From the NCBI GenBank assembly GCA_900768915.1, contig CAAGEQ010000004.1:1-32548 (forward strand): 32,548 bases of DNA. Reading direction: 5' to 3'. Under the pieces are notes generated by a model. It saw nothing but the letters and a program-made list of their open reading frames with translations. It was not told the origin of the DNA and did not search any database. This document shows, in pieces, positions 1 to 8,789 of the stretch (position 1 is the stretch's first letter; each line of letters opens with the position of its first letter). A program made the translations under genes and the position numbers. This stretch comes from Candidatus Gastranaerophilales bacterium. GTDB lineage: Bacteria > Cyanobacteriota > Vampirovibrionia > Gastranaerophilales > Gastranaerophilaceae.

Positions 1-90
1 ATAGCGAATAATATTTGCAGAGCAAATAAAATGAGCGACTGCACTCTGCCGAATAAAACAATTAAGTATTGTTTTATGAGAGGTAAGTGA
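1..90 (+). CDS. possible C-terminal end of a gene cut by the window edge
   Basis: The frame starting at base 1 is open for 29 codons to a TGA at 88-90. It includes three cysteines and a basic C-terminus (FMRGK). The protein is not recognised. The main support is the context: a good rho-independent terminator on the same strand begins 12 nt after the stop. The stretch could also be the 3' part of a non-coding RNA. Confidence 0.3.
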   Translation: MANNICRANKMSDCTLPNKTIKYCFMRGK

Positions 91-101
91 AACAATAATT
101 C

Positions 102-133
102 AAGAGGATTTCGGAATCTCTTTATTTTTTTAT
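102..133 (+). terminator. rho-independent terminator with TCGG loop
   Basis: AAGAGGATT and AATCTCTT pair around a TCGG loop, with one bulged G. A run of mostly T follows (TTTATTTTTTTATTT). It would end the transcript that enters the window from the left on the + strand. Confidence 0.75.
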
Positions 134-321
134 TTGTTAAATTTCTACGTTCATGTTCTTCTTGAATCATTTGGCTAGTCGCAAAAACGTAGTTTTGTTC
201 CTAGTTGCTGGCTTACGCCCTACCAAAATTCACTTTGCGGTCAAAGAAATGAAGCATTGAAATTAAACAATTTATATTTACATCTATTGTCAGGCAGAAT
301 CTGACTACAATTTTAAAAACT
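134..321. other. non-coding stretch, no gene seen
   Basis: No open frame with a plausible start and ribosome site was found. Two small structures are visible: CTACGTT near 150 is complementary to AACGTAG near 188, and GTCAG/CTGAC near 289-305 is followed by ACAATTTT. These could belong to a small RNA or a second terminator, but neither is strong. Confidence 0.3.
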
Positions 322-353
322 ACAAAAATTAAAGGTGCTGAAAATTCAGCACC
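322..353 (-). terminator. terminator of the small four-cysteine gene
   Basis: GGTGCTG and CAGCACC form a perfect 7-bp stem at 334-353, extended by AA/TT. On the minus strand it is followed by TTTAATTTTT. It lies about 80 nt after the stop of the minus-strand gene at 431-637. Confidence 0.75.
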
Positions 354-430
354 AATCAAACTTGTTAATTACCTCTTTCCCCTTTAATAATTAACATTCT
401 CGCTCTCTGTTAACATAAGACCTTTAACTC

Positions 431-637
431 TTAAATTTTTGGTTCACCATACACAGATTTTAAAACTTCTACGACCTTAGGCATTTGGCAAACAAAAGAA
501 TAATTACCTTTTGAAATTGAACATTTTTTACAATTTCCACTAAGTTTGTAACATTCTAACGCCTGTTCTGTCCAGTTTTGTGTAATAGAATCCGACAACT
601 CCCCATTATTTTGTGGATAAAATACATCCTGTAACAT
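431..637 (-). CDS. small four-cysteine protein, unknown function
   Basis: A 68-residue protein with cysteines at 29, 36, 39 and 50. They lie in the segment CYKLSGNCKKCSISKGNYSF, followed by VCQMPKVVEVLK. The CxxC pair and two further cysteines suggest a metal or Fe-S site, but that is inference. No named domain is recognised; I have the impression that this cysteine pattern recurs in small Melainabacterial proteins. The frame is also open from a TTG at 652, but that codon overlaps the ribosome site GGAGAGG, which sits 6 nt before the ATG at 637. I therefore start at 637. The gene stands alone, divergent from the branching-enzyme gene, with its own terminator. Confidence 0.75.
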   Translation of the reverse strand: MLQDVFYPQNNGELSDSITQNWTEQALECYKLSGNCKKCSISKGNYSFVCQMPKVVEVLKSVYGEPKI

Positions 638-923
638 AACATTCCTCTCCAATTAGTATCCAATCATGTTTAAGTAACATTTCCCATTTGTACTATATCA
701 AATTAAGTCATGTACTACATCATTTAAATGTAGTATTTTTATAAAAATTGTAATTCACACACAATATTTAAAAAATATGGCATGCTCAAATTAGAGATTA
801 TTACAAATGTATATAAGATTTATATTTTAAATTACATTAAATTTTGTAACATTATTCACTAGAATTAATACTATAGCATTATATTTTTTAAACATTTATA
901 CTATACTGATTATTAAGATACTG

Positions 924-929
924 TATAAT
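924..929 (+). promoter_or_regulatory. -10 box of the branching-enzyme gene
   Basis: A perfect TATAAT lies about 50 nt before the ATG at 980 and is preceded directly by TG. No good -35 hexamer is visible 16-18 nt upstream; the surroundings are nearly pure A/T. Confidence 0.5.
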
Positions 930-979
930 AATAGAGAAGTATAAAATATAAAATACTAAAAACCATGGAGGCAAAACAC

Positions 980-2704
980 ATGTCAGTAGGACAATTCGTA
1001 TTTATGTTACACAGCCATTTGCCATACTATAGAAAAGCAGGTATGTGGCCATTCGGTGAAGAAAACCTATATGAATGTATGGCTGAAACATACGTTCCCC
1101 TTTTAAATGCAATATCTGAATTATGGGACGAAGGTATCAAGGCAAAATTAACAGTTGGTATCACACCTATCTTGGCAGAACAGTTAAATGATGAACATTT
1201 ACAACATGGTTTCGTAAAATACATTGATGCACAAATAAAAGCGGTATCAAAAGATTTGGAAAGATATCCTGATCCAAAAGTGCAACATTCTCAACACTTA
1301 AAATATTTAGCAAAATATTATTTCGATTTATGGAACAAATTAAGAGATGATTTTGTAAACAAATACGAAATGAATTTAATTAAATATTTCAAAAAGTATC
1401 AAGACTTGGGTTGTATTGAAATCACAACATCAGGTGCCACACACGGCTTCTCTCCATTGTTAGCAACAGACAACAACTTGAATGCTCAGTTCAAAGTTGG
1501 TTCTGATACAACAAAGAGATTGTTTGGTAAAAAAGCAAAAGGTTGCTGGTTGCCTGAATGTGCATACAGACAAGGTTATGAATATGTAGGAAAAGATGGT
1601 AAAAAACATTGGCGTCCTGCTATTGAAGTGACACTACAAAATAACGACATTGAATACTTCTTCACAGAATCACATGTTATTGAGGGTGGTAACTCAATTG
1701 GTAACAGACGTGTAATTGGTGTTTACGGAAACATTGAATATATTCCATTACCAGAAAGAGAAGCAACTGGATATGATACATATTCAGCATACTGGTTACC
1801 AGATGCACAAGTTGCAGTAATGGGTAGAAACGATAGAGCAGGCTACCAAGTTTGGTCAGCAGCAGATGGTTATCCTGGAGATGGTGTATTCAGAGAATTC
1901 CACAAAAAAGACGACAAATCTGGTATGCACTATTGGAGAATAACTTCATCTAAAACAGATTTAGGTGACAAAATGTTATATGATCCAGTATTAGCATTAA
2001 ATAAAATTAACGAAAATTCAGACCACTATACAACAATGATTTACCATTTGTTGAATGATTACAAAAAATCTCACAACGGTAAAGAAGGTTTAGTGATGGT
2101 ATCATTTGATACAGAATTATTCGGACACTGGTGGTTTGAAGGTGTTGAATTTATTAAACAAGTTATTAAAAAATTCAACCAATATATTCCAGACGTAGAA
2201 AGAATGACTGCTGGTGAATATGTAACTAAATATCCACCAAAAGAAGCAATCCAAATTCCTGAAAGTTCTTGGGGACAAGGTGGACATTTCTATGTATGGC
2301 AAAACCACTTAACAGAATGGATGTGGCCTATTATTCATTCTTGTGAAAAACGTATTACAGATATTGTTTCTAAATATGAAAAAATACCAGAAGATAAATT
2401 ACTTCATAGAGCATTAAATCAATTAGCAAGAGAAAACTTGTTACTACAAAGTTCAGATTGGCCATTCTTGATTACAACATGGCAAGCAAAAGACTATGCA
2501 ACAGACAGATTTAATGAACACGTTGACAGATTCAGTTTAATCGCAGATATGATTGAAGCAGGCAACATTGATGAAGGTAAATTACAGGAAATCGAAAGTA
2601 TTGATAACTGTTTCCCTGTAATTGATTACAGAGTATATTTACCAATCGAAGAAGGTGTAATTCCTCAACAAGAGAAGAAACTTGCACCACTATATACTGA
2701 CTAA
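980..2704 (+). CDS. GH57 / DUF1957 1,4-alpha-glucan branching enzyme
   Basis: A cytoplasmic enzyme that should introduce alpha-1,6 branches into glycogen-like glucan. GH57 landmarks are present, numbered from the ATG at 980. The N-terminal HSHLPY is near residue 11. The nucleophile region GCWLPECAYRQG has Glu193. The general-acid region SFDTELFGHWWFEG has Asp377. The C-terminal DUF1957 signature SSDWPFLITT is followed by YATDRFNEHVDRF. Length is 574 residues, slightly above the roughly 520 of the Thermus enzyme. An ATG at 965 is in frame, but GGAGG at 967-971 is a ribosome site with ideal spacing to the ATG at 980, so the shorter start is chosen. The gene is monocistronic with a strong terminator. 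An alpha-amylase or glucanotransferase role within GH57 is less likely because of the DUF1957 C-terminus. Confidence 0.9.
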   Translation: MSVGQFVFMLHSHLPYYRKAGMWPFGEENLYECMAETYVPLLNAISELWDEGIKAKLTVGITPILAEQLNDEHLQHGFVKYIDAQIKAVSKDLERYPDPKVQHSQHLKYLAKYYFDLWNKLRDDFVNKYEMNLIKYFKKYQDLGCIEITTSGATHGFSPLLATDNNLNAQFKVGSDTTKRLFGKKAKGCWLPECAYRQGYEYVGKDGKKHWRPAIEVTLQNNDIEYFFTESHVIEGGNSIGNRRVIGVYGNIEYIPLPEREATGYDTYSAYWLPDAQVAVMGRNDRAGYQVWSAADGYPGDGVFREFHKKDDKSGMHYWRITSSKTDLGDKMLYDPVLALNKINENSDHYTTMIYHLLNDYKKSHNGKEGLVMVSFDTELFGHWWFEGVEFIKQVIKKFNQYIPDVERMTAGEYVTKYPPKEAIQIPESSWGQGGHFYVWQNHLTEWMWPIIHSCEKRITDIVSKYEKIPEDKLLHRALNQLARENLLLQSSDWPFLITTWQAKDYATDRFNEHVDRFSLIADMIEAGNIDEGKLQEIESIDNCFPVIDYRVYLPIEEGVIPQQEKKLAPLYTD

Positions 2705-2722
2705 TAATTACAAAAGATAAAG

Positions 2723-2758
2723 GAACCGGCTACTTTAGAAAGTGCCGGTTCTTTTTTT
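2723..2758 (+). terminator. strong terminator after the branching-enzyme gene
   Basis: GAACCGGC (2723-2730) pairs with GCCGGTTC (2744-2751), extended inside by ACTTT/AAAGT, and is followed by seven T. It also lies just past the stop of the convergent gene at 2779, but the minus strand lacks a good T-run. Confidence 0.92.
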
Positions 2759-2778
2759 ATGCTATCTTGAATTTTTAA

Positions 2779-5700
2779 TTATGCTAGGTCACCCCATCCA
2801 TTATCAATATCTAACTTGTGTTTTACTTCATCATCAGGAATATCGGCTTGTGCCATGTCAGTTTGTGAAGCAGTTGTTTCTTCTTTTACTTGAGCGACAG
2901 AAGGCTCAACTGATGTTACATCTGACGCATTTTCAACAGAAGGCTCAACTGATGTTACATCTGACGCATTTTCAACAGAAGGCTCAACTGATGTTGCATC
3001 TGACGCATTTTTGACTGAAGGCTCAACTGATATTGAAGTCGTTTCAACATTTAAACTTGCCTCGCTAGTTGTTTCAGGTGCTGCTGCATTTTCTTTTGCT
3101 AAAGCATCCGTTGGTGCAAACAAATTAGTTTCATTAACAACCGGCGAATCAGTTATTGGTGTTCCTTGATTTAATATGCCGATGTCAGCATTATCAGATT
3201 TCAACAAATATTCTGGACTTCTAAACATTCCGAATTTCTTTTTAACAGTACTCATATTAGAAAGATTTTCTGTTGAAGATTCATTTGTTTTTGCTAATAA
3301 TCTATCAGCCTCTGTTACATTTAATGTTGCATTATCATTATTTACTCTTTGCATTCTTGCATAATAATTATTATGTTTGCCTTCAATCTCTTTACGTTTT
3401 TGTTTTAATGCACGTCTTAAGTTTCTACGACCATCGAATTTATTAAATGAACGCATTTCAGAATATATCAAGGCAACATCATCAATATTTTTAGCATTTT
3501 GAATTTGTTCTGTTAAGATTAGTCTTTCTGCTGGTGTAATATCTCGAAGTTCACCACTTTCATCACGTCCATTGATATAAGTTTTGATAGTAATATCGTT
3601 AACAGAATTATTATCATCATTATCAACTGTTGGTTCTTCTGCAGTTACAGGTTTTTCTTCTTTTTTCTCTTCTGTAGTAGGTGTATTAGTTTTGTCATCA
3701 ACCTTTTTATCTTCTGCTTTTTTATCTTCAACTTTTGTGGTTGAAGAGTTACCAGCATTTACAGGAGCATTGCTTGGTGTACCAGTTGCAGGTGTTGCAC
3801 TATCAGAAACCGAAGTTGATGAATCAGTAGAAGTATCAGTTGAAGTGTCAGAAGTTGTTTCATCTGTTGCTGTTGCTTCATCTTCAGGTGCATCACCGAT
3901 TTGTTCGACATCATCGCCTGTTTCTTGTTCTGTTTCTGCGACTTGTTCATCTTCTGTTACCTGTTGTTCTTCTTGAGCATCTTCTGCAGCCAATGCCATA
4001 AGTGCTTCGACACCTGTTTGTAAAGTATCTGCAGTATGAGCAACATTTTCTGTTGCAACAATCATTGTCGGAATTGCACCCCAACCACGTTTTGGTTCTT
4101 TTGTGCCTGCTTCTTCCAAAACTTCATTATTCTTTCTTTTTGCTGTTTCTAGTTTTTTAATTTTCTTTTCTGCTTTAATATATTTTTCTTGTAATTCTTT
4201 CAATTTTGCTTGTTTTTCAGGTAAACCACGACTAATTTCTTTGATTTCATTTTGTAATTCTTGAACACGTTGAGAATTTTCGCCTTGTTCACTTCTTGCT
4301 TTTTGTAATTCAGATTCTTTAGTTCTTATAGAAGTTTCAGTCTCTCGAATTTCTTTATTTAATCTTTGAATTTCTTGTCCATGTTGAGCACGTTCTTGTT
4401 TAACAACAGACAATTCTTGTTCAGCATATTTTTTAGCAAGTCTATTAATATCTGTTCCATATTTTTTATTTTGAGCTGATAACTCATTAAGTTCTTGTCT
4501 ATTACGGAACAATTGTTTTTGAGAAACAAGTTCTTTGTTTAACGTAGAAACTTCATCATTAAGAGTGTTTAATTTTTCTTGTTTTTGTCTGAATACTCTT
4601 GCTTGTCTTGAATAATAAGCCTCTTGTCCTCTATAACCTTCAGCAACAGCACTTTGGTTATTCATTTCTTCTATAGCACCTTGTCGAGCATTCGTTTCAG
4701 TTGTTCTCGTTACAATAGTTTCAGCTTTTGTACTATTTAGTTCTCTAACTTCTGATTCAAGTTTAGATATTTGACCTTTTAGTTCTTCAATTCTGCCATT
4801 ACGATTGATTACTTCATTAGTGTTACTTCTTGAAGTTGCTTTATTTGCATCAATCTCTGCACTTGCGGCATCTCTTTCCGTTTCAAGTCTTTTTAACTCT
4901 TTTCTAGCGTCTTTTAATTTTGCATCAAGTTGTTTTGCTTCAAGTTTAGCTTCAATATTAGGGTATTTTTCAGGGTTAATTGAATGTTTTTTAGCAAATA
5001 TTTGTCTATATAAATCTGAACGTTCTGCTTTACTTGTTCTAGAATTAATTATATGATGATCACTTGCTAATTTCTTTTCAATCAAATCTAAAGATAGTTC
5101 ATCATCAGCACGTTTAATTAAATCCTCATATTCACCTTTTTTAGGATGCTTTTTAAGATTGTTAATATCTTCTAGCAATTGTTTTTTATTCTTTAATTTT
5201 GTCAACAATTGTTCACGTAATTCTGGATTTTTAACTTCAGCTTTAATTCTAGCTTCAATTGTTTCATATTCACCTTTTTTGCCACGAATACGTTTAACTT
5301 GTCTAGATGTCCATGAGCCTTTTTTGAATTCAGCCTTGTTAATCAAACCATTAAATTCAGTTTCTTGAAGTTTATCAATTTGTTTTAAACGAGCATTGAT
5401 AGCTTTTAATTCTTTTCCAGCAGGAGTTCCATCCATTCTTGCTTCTTCAATACGAGCAATAGATTCTTTAGATAAAGGTTTTACTCCAACTTCTTCTAAA
5501 TCTTTTAATAGTTTTGTTTTTGTTGCTTCTGGGATTTCTGATTTTTTAATACCTTGAATCAATTCATTATCATATCTATCTAATATTTCAGCATTTTCAT
5601 GTTTACGAGCATAAACTTTTTGTTCAACAAGAAGTTTTAATTCTTCTTCTTTAAGTTTAGCAACTTCATCAATTTTAGCTTGTCTATTATATGCATCACC

Positions 5701-7005
5701 AACAATTTCATCTCTTCTAGTTGTTAATGCATCTCTATCAACAGAACGTTTAATACCATTTTCATATTCTTTTTGAGCCTTAGTAATTTCAGATTTCTTA
5801 GCACTAGGATTTGCTGCTGTTTCTGTAGCATTTTTTCTTAAAGCCGCTAAATCTTCATGGGTAGCAGATTCTGCTGCTTTATCAAGTTGCTTATTATATT
5901 TAGCCTTTTGTTTTGCTGATAATACTTCACTTTCATTTACTTGTTTTCTAGCAGCAGCAATATCTTCATGAGTTTTTGCACCAGAAACATGTTCTTGAAT
6001 ATCTGCTTTTTCCCAAGATTTTGCTCTTCTAGCTTCTATTATATTTTTTGTTGTACGAACAGGATGTCTAACTGTATCATAAACAGTTTTTGCACCATTT
6101 TTTGTACCTTCCCACATTTGTTTTGGACTTGGTACCATTGATTTCAAACCTGCTCCAGCACCTTTCAAACTAGCGACATAACGTCCACTACCACTTGCAA
6201 GGGCTTCCATTTTTGCTGTACGACCAACAGCAGCAGCATTGCTCATTTGACCTTTGATACCTTTTTTGAATAGTATAGCTTGTCCAATTTCACCAGTACC
6301 TTCACCCATTTCTTCTGTTGCTTTTAATTTTTCTTCATAGGTATTAGCATTTGCATAATTTATAGCACCCTTTGCAATAGTTGTACCACCCATTGCAACA
6401 CCAGCACCAACAATCAACCAAGTAACTTGTCCTGCAGTAAGGATTTCAGCACCAACTAATAATGCCGCACCCACTGTTACAGCAGCTGCAGTACCTATTG
6501 TTTTTAAAGTTTGTTTCCAACTAAATTTACCATTTTCGTCAGTAAATGCTTTGGTTACAGATTTTACAACACCTTTACCAAAAGATTTTGCATGATCCCA
6601 TAATTTGCCCCAAAAACCTTTTTTCTCAGTTTTTTCTGTACCTTTTGATTTACCTTTATTCTTTGCAGCCTCAACAGCTTCTTGTTCTTTTTGTAACCAA
6701 TATGATTCTTTTATTGGATTACCATTAGACGCATAATAAGTTTTTTGTCCTGTTTTAGGATTAACAGTATAATATCTACCAGTTTTTGAACCTGGATAAT
6801 ATTGTTTAACAAGATTTGATTTTGCATCAACATGTTCTTTTTTACGCATAGAATTATTTCTATCGATTGTTGCATTTTCAGCCTTTAAAAAGACATTCTC
6901 ATCCATAGGTTTATTATGAGCATCAAAATAGGTTCGCTTGCCATTTTTCATAACATAATAATTACCTGTTGTGGAACCAGCAATCTTAAATTTACCGTCT
7001 GCCAT
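2779..7005 (-). CDS. 1408-residue coiled-coil protein with glycine-rich membrane segment and repeat tail
   Basis: Not assignable to a named family. Residues 10-44 and 71-108 are two copies of one module (G-S-x-T-G-x-Y-Y, then G-x-x-T-Y, then P and a final L-x-x-E). Residues 168-215 are a hydrophobic glycine- and alanine-rich stretch able to form two membrane helices. Residues about 300-990 are highly charged, Lys/Glu/Gln-rich coiled coil. Residues about 1010-1135 are an acidic Thr/Ser/Asp/Glu-rich linker. A short folded-looking segment (about 1140-1230) has an R/K-rich helix. The tail has 13-residue repeats (TSVEPSVENASDV, residues 1322-1367). The start has AGGA 8 nt before the ATG. There is no signal peptide. 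A structural or surface-tethering role is possible. The size and repeats also recall toxin-like exported proteins, but no toxin domain is recognised. Confidence 0.85.
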   Translation of the reverse strand: MADGKFKIAGSTTGNYYVMKNGKRTYFDAHNKPMDENVFLKAENATIDRNNSMRKKEHVDAKSNLVKQYYPGSKTGRYYTVNPKTGQKTYYASNGNPIKESYWLQKEQEAVEAAKNKGKSKGTEKTEKKGFWGKLWDHAKSFGKGVVKSVTKAFTDENGKFSWKQTLKTIGTAAAVTVGAALLVGAEILTAGQVTWLIVGAGVAMGGTTIAKGAINYANANTYEEKLKATEEMGEGTGEIGQAILFKKGIKGQMSNAAAVGRTAKMEALASGSGRYVASLKGAGAGLKSMVPSPKQMWEGTKNGAKTVYDTVRHPVRTTKNIIEARRAKSWEKADIQEHVSGAKTHEDIAAARKQVNESEVLSAKQKAKYNKQLDKAAESATHEDLAALRKNATETAANPSAKKSEITKAQKEYENGIKRSVDRDALTTRRDEIVGDAYNRQAKIDEVAKLKEEELKLLVEQKVYARKHENAEILDRYDNELIQGIKKSEIPEATKTKLLKDLEEVGVKPLSKESIARIEEARMDGTPAGKELKAINARLKQIDKLQETEFNGLINKAEFKKGSWTSRQVKRIRGKKGEYETIEARIKAEVKNPELREQLLTKLKNKKQLLEDINNLKKHPKKGEYEDLIKRADDELSLDLIEKKLASDHHIINSRTSKAERSDLYRQIFAKKHSINPEKYPNIEAKLEAKQLDAKLKDARKELKRLETERDAASAEIDANKATSRSNTNEVINRNGRIEELKGQISKLESEVRELNSTKAETIVTRTTETNARQGAIEEMNNQSAVAEGYRGQEAYYSRQARVFRQKQEKLNTLNDEVSTLNKELVSQKQLFRNRQELNELSAQNKKYGTDINRLAKKYAEQELSVVKQERAQHGQEIQRLNKEIRETETSIRTKESELQKARSEQGENSQRVQELQNEIKEISRGLPEKQAKLKELQEKYIKAEKKIKKLETAKRKNNEVLEEAGTKEPKRGWGAIPTMIVATENVAHTADTLQTGVEALMALAAEDAQEEQQVTEDEQVAETEQETGDDVEQIGDAPEDEATATDETTSDTSTDTSTDSSTSVSDSATPATGTPSNAPVNAGNSSTTKVEDKKAEDKKVDDKTNTPTTEEKKEEKPVTAEEPTVDNDDNNSVNDITIKTYINGRDESGELRDITPAERLILTEQIQNAKNIDDVALIYSEMRSFNKFDGRRNLRRALKQKRKEIEGKHNNYYARMQRVNNDNATLNVTEADRLLAKTNESSTENLSNMSTVKKKFGMFRSPEYLLKSDNADIGILNQGTPITDSPVVNETNLFAPTDALAKENAAAPETTSEASLNVETTSISVEPSVKNASDATSVEPSVENASDVTSVEPSVENASDVTSVEPSVAQVKEETTASQTDMAQADIPDDEVKHKLDIDNGWGDLA
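2903..3037 (-). repeat. 39-bp tandem repeat coding the TSVEPSVENASDV tail
   Basis: Three full 39-bp units (2903-2941, 2942-2980, 2981-3019) and a partial fourth. The first two are identical on the + strand for essentially the whole unit; the third differs at a few bases. This looks like a recent in-frame expansion, likely to vary in copy number between strains. Confidence 0.9.
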
Positions 7006-7120
7006 TCTACACGTCCTTTCTTATTCACATAAATCTAATCATAGTTGCATGTACTAACGGCCGTTTTCTACTGTTTCTTTAGGATAGAAACCTTTTTCGT
7101 TACAAAAGTTTACTTATTTT

Positions 7121-8095
7121 CTACATTATCTCTTCTAAATATTTTTCAGTTTTTTGAACTCTTGATTTTGGACTAAGGCAAGTTTTTTGAATCAAGTCTA
7201 ATTCTTTTATCATATTACTTGCAGGAGTTTTTATTCTACACAAATTATTCACAGTATATTCCCAAATATCTTTATCTCCTCCATTTGTTCCTAATGGTAA
7301 ATTAGAATTCATACCTGATAAAATTACTTTCTTAAGAATTTCTTTTCTTTCTGGCACAACATCTTTATTATAAACAGCAACACAATTTCTATTCATATCT
7401 TTTAAAAACATACCTAACATCTTTGCAGTAGTATTCTCATTTGGTTTAAAAGTTTTAAATATTTCATCAGTAATTCTTAAAGATTTACCAACTAAAACAA
7501 AATTATTAGGATTAAAATAATCAAATTTAAAATTATTCAAACCTCTACCCATTTTGTTTAATCTATTCAAATCCTGAGCTAAACAATTATAAGATTTTTG
7601 AGGTAAATCAGCAAATCTTGGTAAATAATATTTTTCATAATATGTTATGAATTCGTCTTTAGAACTTTTTATTGCAATATTATCAGGTACACCAACCGGA
7701 ACATGTTTTCCTGTTGATGAAACATTCTTTAAAATTGTTATACCAGAGAATTTAGCAACTGGCTCACCATAATAACTCTTTAAACTTGCAAATTGTTTTT
7801 TCCCAAAAGAATCGAATTTAACATCTTCTGGTAAAATAGAATGAGAAGTCTTCAAAACAAATTTATCATCAATCTTATAAACTTGCCCATCAACACCCTC
7901 ACCCAAAAAACGTTTACTTAATTTACCATCTAAAATATTATTCAATTCTCTAGACAAGAAAGTTTTATCTTCATTATTTACTTTTTTCTTAGCAATTACT
8001 TCTTCCAACTTCTTAGAAAAAGTAGTTTTGTAAGAACCAAATTGAGGAAACGTATATTGTCTATTTGAATAAATACTTGATTGTTGCACGTACAT
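7121..8095 (-). CDS. protein-kinase-like protein with N-terminal F-x-G patch (paralogue A)
   Basis: 324 residues from the ATG at 8095. After a short N-terminus with QFGSYKTTF (19-26) comes a kinase-like pattern. The glycine-rich loop is GEGVDGQVY (65-73), followed by beta-3 Lys82 in FVLKT. A catalytic-loop-like FDYFNPNNF (191-199) has Asp192 and Asn197 in the D-x4-N spacing of kinases. ITDEI (208-212) stands where DFG is expected. It is clearly paralogous to the protein at 29657-30571 (FSKKLEE/FSKDLEH, FDYFNPNNF/FDCYNPNNF, RITDEI/RIVDDI). Substrate is unknown. The frame stays open to 8197, but that crosses the terminator of the upstream operon. The 8095 start is chosen because it fits the paralogues and the 33-nt upstream element. 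No SD is present. Function is inferred from motifs only. Confidence 0.72.
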   Translation of the reverse strand: MYVQQSSIYSNRQYTFPQFGSYKTTFSKKLEEVIAKKKVNNEDKTFLSRELNNILDGKLSKRFLGEGVDGQVYKIDDKFVLKTSHSILPEDVKFDSFGKKQFASLKSYYGEPVAKFSGITILKNVSSTGKHVPVGVPDNIAIKSSKDEFITYYEKYYLPRFADLPQKSYNCLAQDLNRLNKMGRGLNNFKFDYFNPNNFVLVGKSLRITDEIFKTFKPNENTTAKMLGMFLKDMNRNCVAVYNKDVVPERKEILKKVILSGMNSNLPLGTNGGDKDIWEYTVNNLCRIKTPASNMIKELDLIQKTCLSPKSRVQKTEKYLEEIM

Positions 8096-8128
8096 ACTAT
8101 TAATAACAATCATAAAAAATAAATTTGC
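8096..8128 (-). promoter_or_regulatory. RGCAAA-N5-TTTTT element, copy A
   Basis: On the minus strand GCAAATTTATTTTTTAT begins at 8128. Its first G is exactly 33 nt before the ATG at 8095. It sits immediately after the terminator of the preceding operon, as a fresh promoter would. The same element at the same distance precedes the genes at 9981, 20160 and 30571. A -10 hexamer is not clear (TATTAA about 5 nt before the ATG). Confidence 0.55.
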
Positions 8129-8130
8129 CA

Positions 8131-8160
8131 TTAAAAAAGGGCTTTTTAAAAAGCCCTTTA
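8131..8160 (-). terminator. terminator of the deaminase/DUF2085 operon
   Basis: AAAGGGCTTTTT and its complement form a 12-bp stem with no extra loop. On the minus strand a run of six T follows. It lies 15 nt after the stop at 8175. Confidence 0.9.
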
Positions 8161-8174
8161 AATATAAAAATAAT

Positions 8175-8789
8175 CTATAATGCCGAAGGTTTAACATATA
8201 TATCTGTTACAGTATATGCAGATTTAGATGTTCCCGCTGGAACTTTTGCTTCATCACCTTTCATTAATAAAAATAATGGACATATAAGAACACTTAAAAC
8301 AATTGATGTACACATTTTATCATCAGGTGAAGCATTTACAGATGCAGATAATGGAACATATGTTCCATCTATTGCTGTTGTATGAAAATCTGTAACAGTA
8401 ATTTCACCAGAACGACCAATCATCCCCTCTTTTTTAAATGAAATATTTGCAGTAACAGGTGTACCTGACTTAATTATTGTATGTCCATTTGCATCTTTAA
8501 TATTACCACACACAGAAAAATTAACTTCAGAACCATTCACTAAATTTTTTGTTGTTATTGTTTCATCACATCTAATAGGTATCATTGTATGTGCTGGTAA
8601 ACAATATCCTTTTGTGTTTGTAGAAGCAATCATTGATGGATACTCATAATGAGTAGATATTTCATCAGTTGTCTTTAAAAATTCAGTCAATGTTTGATTT
8701 TTACTAGATGCAGAATCTGCAAATAATGGTGTTGCACCAAAAGAGGTTAAAAATGTAACCAATAACACTAAAGCCTTAATTCTTTTCAT
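8175..8789 (-). CDS. exported beta-rich protein, unknown function
   Basis: 204 residues with a signal peptide (MKRIKALVLLVTFLTSFG, likely cleavage after LFAD around residue 25). The mature part has short beta-type segments with repeated 'P-x-G-T' turns (SGTPVTA, DGTYVPL, PAGTSK). It contains cysteines in CLPAHTMIPIRCDE and FSVCGN. A hydrophobic stretch, TSIVLSVLICPLFLLMKG (about 156-173), could be a second membrane anchor. No named domain is recognised. AAGGAG lies 5 nt before the ATG at 8789; an in-frame GTG one codon earlier is not needed. Its start overlaps the end of the DUF2085 gene by 14 nt, so it is the last gene of a three-gene operon. The context suggests an envelope role. Confidence 0.8.
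   Translation of the reverse strand: MKRIKALVLLVTFLTSFGATPLFADSASSKNQTLTEFLKTTDEISTHYEYPSMIASTNTKGYCLPAHTMIPIRCDETITTKNLVNGSEVNFSVCGNIKDANGHTIIKSGTPVTANISFKKEGMIGRSGEITVTDFHTTAIDGTYVPLSASVNASPDDKMCTSIVLSVLICPLFLLMKGDEAKVPAGTSKSAYTVTDIYVKPSAL

Noticed and set aside
2742..3014. Plus-strand frame with three QKAQLMLHLTHFQ units
   Set aside because: It mirrors the 39-bp repeats of the large coiled-coil gene and starts inside the branching-enzyme terminator.
2903..3037. Could the 39-bp units be a CRISPR array?
   Set aside because: The units are contiguous with no unique spacers and are in frame inside a coding region.
3584..3976. Serine/valine-rich plus-strand frame resembling a surface protein
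   Set aside because: It is the antisense of the acidic Thr/Glu-rich linker of the large gene. No start signal is visible.
8096..8197. Longer start of kinase-like protein A (MLNLRHYRLFLYLKG...), which would give a hydrophobic N-terminus
   Set aside because: It would run through the terminator of the upstream operon and has no ribosome site. The 8095 start matches the paralogues and the 33-nt element.
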